A stretch of 64,000 nt of DNA from Gonatopus flavifemur (taxonomy: Eukaryota; Arthropoda; Insecta; Hymenoptera; Dryinidae). The notes under the pieces were generated by a model. The model ran no database searches, was not told the origin of the DNA, and saw only the letters and a list, made by a program, of their open reading frames with translations. Below, in pieces: positions 10,588 through 20,188 of the stretch. Where the stretch lies: assembly GCA_018340375.1 (NCBI GenBank), contig JAFFJZ010000012.1, forward strand, positions 3,472,001-3,536,000, written 5' to 3'. How positions within the stretch are numbered: position 1 is the stretch's first letter; the number at the start of each line of letters is the position of its first letter. Position numbers and translations under genes: made by a program.

Positions 10588-12755
10588 ATGGATATCCGAT
10601 ACACGGTTTCTGAAAAGATCGATATGATCTACATTTACGGTGAAGTGCATAAGAACCCCAGACAAGCATATGACTTGTATGCAGAACGATTTCCTGAAAG
10701 AACAACGCCATCCATTAGGTATTTTCAACGCATTACAAAATTATTCTCAGAAACGGAAAGTGTTACAAGGGAAAAACGACATCGAATGAGAACTGTTAGC
10801 GGAGAAAATGCGGAAGTTAATGTACTAGCTGCAGTAGCCAATAATCCACACGTGAGCTCTCGTGAAATTGAACTCCATTCGGGAATTTCTCGAAGAAGTG
10901 TTCTTCGAATACTGAAACGTCACAAATTCCATCCGTATCACATTTGTTTGCATCAAGACCTTCACGGTGATGATTTCGAAAATCGTGTACAGTTTTGTCG
11001 ATGGGGTCTAGCGCAAATGCACAATAACAACTTCATCAACATATTATTTTCTGATGAGTCGACGTTCACCAATGATGGTCAAGTAAATCGACATAATATG
11101 CATTACTGGGCGACAGAAAATCCAAGATGGTTACGTCAAGTAGAGCATCAAAGACAATGGGCTGTGAATGTTCCCAGTAAACCCTGAGTTCTTAAAGATG
11201 AATATAAGATATCCGATGAAAGAAACCTTTAAGATGTGTCTAAAAGATGTCTTATAGATGTACATCAGAAATCTTCAAAAAGATATCTTACAGATGCCTG
11301 TATAAGATATCTGAAAAATCGATTGCATCAGAGTTCTTAAAATATCATCTATAAGACATCTTTCAGAACTTCATTTCTGAAAAGATGGCGTCTACCGACT
11401 TTGCCTTTTGCATCACTTTTCTGCCTCATTCTCTCGCGTGCAGTACGTGTCAAATGTTGCATCTTATATATAAAAATGTTATATATTAGAATTCAAGGGA
11501 TTCAAAGGTGCAATTGACCTGTTCATGGGATAAAAACTCACCAAGTAAGTGTATGATATTTTATTCGTATATTCGTTGGATGTCATTGTACACTTTTTCA
11601 AAATCAGCATTAGTAAACATTACCGGCATTCCTAACCTTGCTCTTTACCGTCGTTTACATATATATATTATGCAAAAAAAATATCATGCACTTACTTGAT
11701 GACATCTTATCCTATTTATAGGCGCAATTGCACTTCTTGAATATCTTGAACTATTACAATAATGAATTTATGAACCTGAATGTATGAATTTGCAGCGGGC
11801 TGTCTTCTTCTCGAAACATCTTCATCGAATTCATGTATCGATTCCTTGGCGAAGGTAGATCTCATAATTTTTCATAATTTCTCATAAAAGTGACAATTTT
11901 TCATATTTCCTCATAAATTACAAATTCGGTAAGAAAGATCTAATATTTTCTCCTTGAACTTGTACCAAATGAGGAAATATAAAGATTCATGACTTTCATG
12001 AGAATTATGGAAAATTATGATAAACATTACCACCAGGGTTTTTGTATGACTTCTGAAATATATCATTTTTCGGATTTCTAATTTTGCTCTCCCATAAGAC
12101 CTCATTAAGATATCTTAAAGAAGCTCCTGAAAGATCTCTTTTCAGATATCTTAAAGATATATAATAGTGTTGCGTCCGATATCTTTATGATATCTCAAAG
12201 ATCTCTTTCGGGAGAAATTTTAAGATATCTTACAAAATTTTCAGACATCTTTCAGATATCTAATAGAAATCGGATTGTCTATTTGGGTTTCGATCTCGAG
12301 TAATTGGACCGTACTTCATTGCAGATACGCTAAATGGAGAGAAGTACAGACATTTCTTAGATCAAGTACTTCCAACATTACTTGAAGACATACCTATTCA
12401 GGAACGATTGAATATGTGGTATCAACACGATGGTTGTCCATCCCATTATGCAGTCACAGCTCGAGAAATATTGGACAGAGATTATCCTGGACGATGGATA
12501 GGACGTCGTGGACCAGTTCATTGGCCTGCCCGTTCTCCGGATCTTACTTCTCCAAATTTTTTTCCAAGGGGATACATAAAAGATACAGTTTATCAACAAG
12601 CACCGACTACACCTGAGGATATGCGTCAACGAATCATCAATGCATGCGCGAGCATCAATGAAGATATTTTATCACGAGTTCAGCAATCTTTTGTAAAACG
12701 TTTTGAAATGTGTATTGAAGTCGAAGGCCATCATTTTGAGCATCTACTGCATTAA
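10588..12755 (+). pseudogene. Mariner-like transposase with DUF4817-type N-terminus, broken
   Basis: The N-terminal part (10588-11175) opens MDIRYTVSEKIDMIYIYGEV and carries ERFPERTTPSIRYFQ, a DUF4817-like helix-turn-helix. A second helical segment (VSSREIELHSGISRRSVLRI) and the first catalytic aspartate, in LFSDESTF, follow. A 1.1-kb element then interrupts the gene. The reading resumes at about 12295 with VIGPYFIADTLNGEKYRHFL, then MWYQHDGCPSHY (second aspartate) and WPARSPDLTSPNFFPRGY. In this family the third catalytic residue is expected at the N of SPNFF, so the DD(D/E) triad is lost. The halves lie in different frames. Start chosen because it gives the conserved N-terminus. It is dead. 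Confidence 0.85.
11173..12287. mobile_element. CCC...GGG element inside the transposase, TT duplication
   Basis: The left end CCCAGTAAACCCTGAG and right end ATTTGGG are bracketed by TT (11171-11172 and 12288-12289). The subterminal 150 bases at each end are full of AAGATATCTTA, AAGATGTCTTATAGATG and GACATCTTTCAG words in both orientations, the hallmark of this group here. The middle (about 11400-12100) is AT-rich and non-coding. Confidence 0.75.
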
Positions 12756-13477
12756 AATTATCCAAGTGATGTAGACGATTGAAATGTGTTGTGTTTTGTC
12801 TGTTATACCCCATCAACTCCGTTTCAGTTCAAGGGGTCCCCCTTGGAATCAGACAACTTTTGTCCGAAACATTCTCCTCCAAGACCCTTCGTTTTCGAGT
12901 TATTCTAATGTCACATTCAGTATGGAACAATATCGATTAGAGCGCCATCTTCGCGGATTTCAGGAAAATGGTTCAGACAAAAGTTTCTTGGTTTTTGACC
13001 TAGAATCCAAATCTGCAGTCAAAAATATGAGATGCTATTTAAAAAACAAGAGTTGATCTCAGAATGCCCTTGAAGATGAGATTTGAGGTCAAAGCCAAGG
13101 CCACCATCGGATGTCCCCCTCGGTACCCTACAACTTTTGTCCGGAAAATTTTCTCGTATCTCACTTTATTTTTGGAAAAAACGCCCGCGACACTTTAAAT
13201 GCCCCACCCTGTATGTATGTCTATACACGTCGTGTCGATATTGCCCACAGCGTGCATATTTTCATTAACTGGAATGACAGCTATTGTAACATGGTAATCA
13301 GTACCATTTCACATTGCTTTGAGTTCTATTTGTCTGATTTCTATGTAGTATAGTAATCATTACGAGAAAAATGGCGAAGGATTCTATTCTCACATAGTAA
13401 CATTTACGATTTCCAATAAAATAAGAACGAATACTATGTTAGCATGGTAAATATTACCATACATTTCTCTCCGTGTA

Positions 13478-14755
13478 AGATTCAATATTCTAACGCAAAG
13501 ATTATCCAATTTTACTTGAGGCCAGAGAATTTTTTTCTTATCAAAAGAATAATCAAGCGACGCGGTAGCGTCTCGACGCCAAGTACATGAAAACCCTGAA
13601 AGAAAAAAAAAAATGAAAAAACATAAGTCGTGCGCTACCGTGCATCTTTACACGAAAACCAAGATTTTCTATAGTCAAAAAATCTTTAACCCACAACAAC
13701 TCATCACACATTGAATTTCACGAAAAAATAATTACACTTCTATTATATAATTCGAATACACACTTTCGATTAAGCACACTACGAAGTTGATCCGTTCACG
13801 TGATCCCGAGATACAAAGGTTTCAAATTTTCATGCGATCAAAACATCAGGATTTTTCTTCATCATCATCGCCACTTTCGATTTATTTCAATCACGATAGC
13901 GACGATAGTTCTTCGTCGTCGGAATTCGGGAGGGTTTCCTTCCATTGGCATAGAGATATTCTGTCTCTTTCCTTCTTGGGACATCCACTATTCTGTCCTT
14001 TTTCCTTTCTTCCAATATCCAATAGCATTCACTTCAGTTAATGTATAACTACCGTAACGGAATGTACGAAATGTGAATATACCGAAAATATTGTTGGTAC
14101 AAATTGTGTTACACGTCTTGGGCTACCTCCAATTTCACAAAAATCATTTGAGTTTCAAAAAATATTCAAGTTCAATTTTTCAACATAGAAAATTTTCGAA
14201 GACTCTTGTGACAATTGTAATAACTTGCATAAAACTAGAAGATTATATATAACAGCGTCAGAACAATATGTAATTGTGCAATTGATGATGTTTAATCACA
14301 ATAATGTTGAAGCAACAAAGGTAGAAAATATAAACATTAAAGCAGTATCAACTTCAAAAATTTTAATTGCACAACACTTTTATAAAGTTATAGCTGTTGT
14401 TTTTCATCAGGGTAAAAATATTTCTGAAGATAATTTCACATGCATGTGACGAAGTAAAGGTACAAAGTGGATACTTATTCATAATCTGCAAGTTGAAGAA
14501 CGACATTGGCCACGCAATGCTAAAGACTCGTATATATATTTCTTCGAAAAGCAATAATTCCGCTTCATCATGAAATTAGAATTCAATTACTGTGATATTG
14601 TACAGTTTTGAAGAATATAGAATACCTTTATAATACCATAACGAACCGAATATTCTTGAAAAATTTTTTCGAATGATTTCGATGGATATTCCACAAAATT
14701 CTGAAAAATGTCTGGTACAGTACTAGAAAGTGTCTTCAATCTGATATTTTGAAGG
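13478..14755. other. Intergenic stretch, nothing recognised
   Basis: It contains a CpG-bearing patch near 13558-13590 and TC-rich DNA at 13850-14040 that opens two overlapping chance frames. No repeat ends or protein families are recognised. Confidence 0.4.
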
Positions 14756-14953
14756 TACTGCTGTGGGCAAAAAGTAAGGTGAATTTGTTTGTAAAATGAA
14801 AAATCTTCATTTATTCTTCTACATCAATTTCATCCCCTTCAAAGTAATCCCCTCTCGATAAAATACACTTATGCCAACGTTTTTTCCAATCATCGAAACA
14901 TGCTAAATAGTTCCTTTCCGGTATAGCCATCAGCGCCTTCTTCGATTCAGCTT

Positions 14954-17108
14954 CCCACACAGCCAGCAGTTCTTCAAGACGTCTAAAAGAGTCCTGAATT
15001 CATGTATCTTCAAGACATTTCTAAAAGACATCTTAAAGATGTCTTTTAGAAATGTATGAAAGATCTCTTGCTGCGCGAATTCTGTAAGGCAACTGTAATT
15101 GAGATATATTCAAGAACACTCATAAACATTTCTTGAAGATATCTTCAAGAGCACTGCGAGAACAATCCCAATAGACCAATTAGATCACAGAGAATTAGAG
15201 AGGACATTGCAGTAATTCACGTATAGTTATTCACAGTGTCCCGCGCATTGGTTTCACGTGTGCAGTGAGGAACGACGACGCCGATGATATTGTGCAATAT
15301 TAATTATATATAATTAATGATATATACATAAACATTCAAGATCCAATACTGGATAATAAAAGTATTGCCGCAGAAAAAAAAACGTGTAACCAATTGAGTT
15401 GCGGGGAAGAATAACAAATTTGATCCAAACGGTCCCGTCGGAGGTCGAACAAAAAAGTCGGAATTTTGCAAATTAAAAAATACTAGGTCATAGAGCTTGA
15501 AAAAACAAGGGCAGTGTCCCCTTACCATTTTTTTTCTAGGATGAATAGTTTTCGAGAAAAAAAATAAAAACCACACATTTTTTCATACCAAAAATCAATA
15601 TTTTCCAACATTGAACTCGTTGGACCTCATTCATTTTCCGGCGAATCGGAATAAAACTTACAGATTCTGATTTGTGAGACTTTACCGAAGACGACAATGT
15701 CGAAAAAATTTGTAAAAATTGAAAATAAATTAATTAATTTCTTATTCGAAGTAAAAATCACGTGTTTTATGATTTGCATTAAAAAAGTGTCGGGGGAAGT
15801 ATGAGCTACAAAAAACTTCCAGCGACCAAGTTGTTCGCTAAGGTATGGACAAACTTTTTGGAAAGTTCCAGATCGATTGGATCATTAGTTTGCAAAATAC
15901 AGGGATTTATTTATTAGCGCGCAACGGAAATCTATCACGATTATGCGTCTTTTACCGGGTGACTATCAGGGTCCGTAGGAAAGATTGTATTCACTCACTT
16001 TTTCAACTTGAGATGTTTTTTTGGGTCGGAGAATTCGAATATCCAACTATTTTCACGAGATTTCATTTCCTTTATCCATCAAATCAGAATCTGTAAGTTT
16101 TATTCCGATTCGCCGAAAAATGAATGAGATCCAACGAGTTTAATGTTGGAAAACATTGATTTTTGGTATGAAAAAATGTGTAGTTTTTATTTTTTTTCTC
16201 GAAAACTATTCATCCTAGAAAAATATGGTAAGGGGACACTGACCTTGTTTTTTCAAGCTCTATGACCTAGTATTTTTTAATTTGCAAAATTCCGACTGTT
16301 TTTTTCGACCTCCGACAGGACCGTTTGGATCAAATTTGTGATGCGTTCCGAGCGCTAAGCGAGTTATTCTTCCCGGCACCTCAATTACATTACAATAATA
16401 TATTTTGTTTTGTAGCGAATGATCCTATTTGAAAAAACTAACCTATCATTATGCAGAATCATATATTAGAGGAATATCAATTTATTATTTTGTCCATTGT
16501 ACTTTATTTTTTTTGTACGCACGTGAATTAAATTTCCATCAAATTTCACATTTTTGTGCAAGATAGAATGTATCGAAATTCAGATTCAAGTGAATGAAAT
16601 TGAATGTTAAAATATTATGAATCTAGGTTATATACATGCATGAAAAATGCTTGAAGTATTTTTGCATTCGAATTATATGCAAACACCTCATATGTTTTGG
16701 TAAGCCTTTATTCAAATTAATAAATCAAAATAATGAATGAATTCGTATGGTTATGGATATTTTAATATTTTAATCAAGACATTTTAATAATACTTTCAAG
16801 AAATCTTCAAGAGATATTTGAGAGTTCTTCAGAAAGTCTTCAGGAGGGATTTAAGAATTCTTCAAGAAGGATTTAAGATCTCTTCAAGAGCTCTCAAAGA
16901 CATCTTCAAGAAATCATTCAGAATTCTTAAATATTTCTTGAAGATGTCTTTTAGATTTCTTGAAGACAACTAAAAGATATCTATTGGTGTTGCATAAGAC
17001 ATCTTTTCGCTCACGAAAAGAGATCTTTTGGAAAGGTCTTGCAAGAGCTCTTGCAGTTTTCAAAGACATCTCTTAGATATCTAAAAGAGCTCTTTTTGTC
17101 TGTGTGGG
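14954..17108. mobile_element. CCC...GGG element (2.2 kb) with proven TT duplication
   Basis: The ends are CCCACACAGCCAG and, inverted, CCCACACAGACAAAAAG. TT lies at 14952-14953 and 17109-17110. The surrounding transposase must originally have encoded IEEIKAESKK; the joined flanks give exactly that once one TT is removed. The subterminal regions are rich in AAGACATCTT, TCTTCAAGA and TCTTTTAGA words in both orientations. A separate 1-kb fold-back sits inside. Confidence 0.9.
15385..16395. repeat. Fold-back with ~300-bp arms inside the CCC element
   Basis: The left arm (about 15390-15690) and right arm (about 16085-16390) pair closely, through GGAAGAATAAC, GATCCAAACGGTCC, GTCCCCTTACCAT, CTATTCATCCTAG and ATTCCGATTCGCCG blocks. 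AATT next to both outer ends may be a 4-bp duplication. The loop (15700-16080) has no recognised protein. Confidence 0.8.
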
Positions 17109-17263
17109 TTTTATCTCCTCAATCGACTCGAAACGCTTTCCCCGGAGTGGTCTCTTGACTTTTGGGAATAGCCAGAAGTCACACGGAGCCAAATCAGGCG
17201 AATACGGTGGTTGCGGAACGATATGCGTCGAATTTTTGGCGAAATAGTCACGAAGAACGAGTG

Positions 17264-18515
17264 CACTGTGAAAAAAGGTTTGAATTCTAATATAAAATTG
17301 GTTATGAAATTCCAAATAAATGCAAGTTGAATCATATTTAATATAAAATAGCACTAATATTTCATGTTACTATTTTAATGTTCACAAACGTATTTGAATT
17401 TTGATCAGTATTATTATAATTCAAAATATTTTGTATTAAAATTCTTTATTAAAATTAAAATTCCAACATGCTTTGTAAGGTTCAGTTCTACAATTTGAAT
17501 TTTCTTTTACATGGTTGAATTTTGCAGTGTAGTATGAAATTTCAATAACAACCATATGAAAATTCTCAATGAATGTGAAAAATTCAAATCATTTTTGTGA
17601 AATTTCAAACACATTTTGAATATTTAAAATTTCATTTGTGGAATTTCAATAACATTTTGAATATTCACAATTTTATTTATGAAATTTCAATAGTTTTGTT
17701 GAAAAATAATACACAAGTGTATGAATTCACTGTGCGCCGAAGTCACTGCGCATGTCTTCTGCAGATCCACGCTTCATAATCGTACTTGCAAAATGATAAA
17801 ACGTTCTTCGGCAAAATTGATAAATCACGTGGTGATGATTTGTCAATTGAAAATCATCTGTTTTGATGATAATCAAGTTCACTAAGATGCTAAATATTTT
17901 TCAGAATTCAATTATAAAGTTTTGGATTGATATATTGATGTATATCCACATGAGAACCATAAACTGAATTTCATCTTCAATATTAACTTTTGAACTACAA
18001 TGTTTTCAATATGATCTTTGTATCTTTTTTATATATAAATATATAAATATATATAAGAAAGATATACAATAATATGAAGGAAGCTCGAATCGAGATTTCA
18101 CAATCCCAGAATTCCGGAAGTTTATTCCTTGATTTAGAAATAATCTTACATATCTATAATACAGATATGCGAATTGTATTGAAAATACGATAGTCAAAAA
18201 ATCAATACTGAATTTAAAAACTAGTATTTTGATTTTTCATACTTCCCAGGATATGAAAGTTCAATTAATATGTTATAAAATTTATGATAATCATTTGAAA
18301 TTTTGATACCTATTCATAATTAATTTTCAAAAGGATTTCATTGAAAATTCAACAATCGTTTTGAAATTTCATACTAACATGAAATGATTCACACATTTTC
18401 AAAACCTCTTCTTGAATTTTAATAAATTGTTTCTTTGAAAATTCACAACCAAATGTATGTGTTGATTGCTTCACATACTTTTCTATTAAATTTCATACAA
18501 AAATTTTTTACAGTG
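17264..18515. mobile_element. CACTGT-ended element inside the mariner, TG duplication
   Basis: The ends are CACTGTGAAAAAAGGTTTG and, inverted, CACTGTAAAAAATTTTTG. TG flanks both sides (17262-17263 and 18516-18517). The mariner frame on the minus strand reads HTALVLRD once a single copy of the dinucleotide is kept, so the duplication is exactly 2 bp and is not TA. The interior is AT-rich with repeated GAAATTTCAA words and no protein. Confidence 0.88.
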
Positions 18516-19204
18516 TGCAGTATGAGACGGTGCATTATCGTGATGCAAAAACCAAGAGTTGTTGGCCCATAATTCTGGTCTTTTTAGACGAATTGCTTCA
18601 CGCATCATATCAGTAAGGCCTCTAACAGTCAACCGACGATTTTTGAGCACTAATTCCTTCACTCCATCGACGTGTTGGTCATCCGTTGACGTCGATGGTC
18701 GTCCGGAGCGCTCCAAGTCATCAACACGTTCCCGACCCTCTTTGCAGTCTTTGTACCACTTATAAACATTTTTCTGCGACATGGTAGAATCACCAAAAGC
18801 CTTCCGCAACATCCTAAAAGTTTCCGCAGCCGAAATTTCATTCCGCAAACAAAATTTGATTGCACTTCTCTGCTCAATTAAATCAGACATTGTAAAAATC
18901 GAAAAATGCACTCTTGGTCGTTTAGTAAACACAAGCGTCAATGTATTACTGATAAGGACATTGCCATGAAATTTGGCACAGATGTCATTAACAGTCCTGC
19001 CAACTTAAGAAAAAAAAAACTAGCCTGAAATGTCAAGCCCGCGAAGTTTAAATTGAAAATTCACCTCACTTTTTGCCCACAGTAGTATGTATTTGAATGA
19101 CTCAAAATTTGTTTGATCCAACACAACAATTTATCTATGTGTATGTTTCTAAAACATGAAAATGTCCTGGTTTCTTTTATTTACATTCTCACGAAACGTG
19201 CTTA

Positions 19205-19819
19205 CCCAGACACCACACAAGTCCCATAAGAATTCGGAATATATTCGATTTTTTTAATTCTAATAGAATCACATTGAGTGAATTCGTAAAGAAGTCTCAC
19301 AGGATTCATTTGATTTGAAATGAGTTCTGCTGGAATTGTTTTAGAATTCATATAAGAACCCTGCTAAATTTTCCCAATAAAGAACGATACAAAACGATAC
19401 ATGTTTTCTATAGTTTTCAATGAGGTTTCTGAATACGGAATTTACAAAGTTATATCGTTATTAAACGATAGAACTCTATCGTTCCTTATCGTTTTCTATA
19501 AAAATTCAACAGAATGTATGGGATTTTATCGTAAAATTCGTATAAGAAAAGTACCAGTTATTTGGAAAAAAATAGTTATGTGTTCCAGAATAAGTAGTAC
19601 TTTTTCTATACGAATTTCACGATAAAATCCCATACATTCCTTTGAATTTTCATAGAAAACGATAAGGAACGATAGAGTTCTACCGTTTAATAACGATATA
19701 ACTTCGTAAATTCCGTATTCAGAAACCTCATTGAAAACTATAGAAGAAATTTATCGTTTTGTATCGTTCTTTATGGGGACAATTTAGCAGGGACGGTTGC
19801 ACAGCAACTTTTGGTGGGG
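19205..19819. repeat. Possible CCC...GGG element around a large palindrome
   Basis: CCCAGACACCACACAAG at the left and, inverted, CCCCACCAAAAGTTGC at the right are both next to TA. The ends match only partly and family-type AAGACATCTTTTAGA words continue beyond the right end, so the limits are weak. Confidence 0.35.
19359..19792. mobile_element. CCCTGCTAAAT fold-back with ~190-bp arms
   Basis: This is a close palindrome: CCCTGCTAAATTTTCCC at the left and its inverse at 19776-19792. The arms contain AAAGAACGATACAAAACGAT, CAATGAGGTTTCTGAATACG and AACGATAAGGAACGATAGAG. The tandem array at 7969-8560 is a diverged relative. No clear duplication flanks it. Confidence 0.8.
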
Positions 19820-19821
19820 TA

Positions 19822-20186
19822 GGTGTTTCATAAGACATCTTTTAGAATTCTTCAAGATATCATTTAGAATGTTCCGGAAGAATTCCTCAAAATTGTTATC
19901 TTGCACGATATTTGCATTTTCTCATATACCAGGGCCACATTCGATCACTCAAAAACCCGTTGAAATATTCAAAAATTTTTATTACAATGAACGACAAGTG
20001 AATTGACAAATCCAAGTTCCTACTGCGGGTAATACGACGCGTCTTATGAATTCTTCAAAGTTCGAAGTGTCATTAGCGCTACCTCTGACGCGTTCAGGAA
20101 GTTTTTATTGAATGATTTTATTGACTAAATTAGAAATTTTATCACAAATATTCTTTCTATTATGAATCACATTAATGTGTATTATA
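19822..20186. other. Repeat remnant and AT-rich DNA
   Basis: The first ~80 bases carry CATAAGACATCTTTTAGAAT words of the CCC group, without a partner end. The remainder is unremarkable. Confidence 0.4.
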
Positions 20187-20188
20187 TA

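Larger units (their letters stand above)
10077..13211 (+). mobile_element. DUF4817-type Tc1/mariner element with very long inverted repeats
   Basis: The ends CAGGGTGGGGCATTTAAAG and their inverse are flanked by TA (10075-10076 and 13212-13213). The arms stay inverted far inward: GTGTCGCGGGCG, GGTACCGAGGGGGACATCCG, CAAAGCCAAGG, CAGACAAAAGTTTCTTGGTT and CATTTCAATCGTCTACAT are found at both ends. This gives arms of about 390-440 bp (10077-10470 against about 12770-13211). Between them lies one broken transposase gene. Confidence 0.88.
9626..13475. mobile_element. CACGGAGAG-type element, split by a mariner
   Basis: The ends CACGGAGAGAAATG (left) and CATTTCTCTCCGTG (right) are inverted, with TA at 9624-9625 and 13476-13477. 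The arms share GCATGG, ATGTTAC and GTAATGATTAC-like words. Without the 10077-13211 insertion the element is about 0.7 kb and non-coding. A lone related end, CTCTCCATGTGT, sits at about 21586-21597. Confidence 0.82.
14811..18890 (-). pseudogene. Mariner transposase in three pieces, with an internal deletion
   Basis: Starting at 18890, the minus strand reads MSDLIEQRSAIKFCLRNEIS, then the first DNA-binding helices with WYKDCKEGRERVDDLERSGR and the linker RRLTVRGLTDMM. It jumps directly to REAIRLKRPELW and HHDNAPSHTA, so the segment with the first catalytic aspartate is gone. After the 17264-18515 insertion it continues LVLRDYFAKN and PPYSPDLAPCDFWLFPKVK (third aspartate) to FESIEEIK. After the 14954-17108 insertion it finishes AESKKALMAIPERNYLACFD to GDYFEGDEIDVEE and a stop at 14811-14813. 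Both junctions restore the reading when the insertions are removed. Confidence 0.9.
14758..19082 (-). mobile_element. Mariner with CTGTGGGCAAAAAG ends, carrying two insertions
   Basis: The left end reads (CTG)CTGTGGGCAAAAAGTAAGG and the right end is the inverse of CTGTGGGCAAAAAGTGAGG. TA flanks both sides (14756-14757 and 19083-19084). The transposase runs on the minus strand. Removing the insertions at 14954-17108 and 17264-18515 leaves about 0.9 kb, less than a full mariner (about 1.3 kb), because the middle of the gene is also deleted. Confidence 0.87.

Noticed and set aside
13787..14048. Two overlapping open frames rich in Ser and His
   Set aside because: Produced by TC-rich simple sequence; no recognisable protein.
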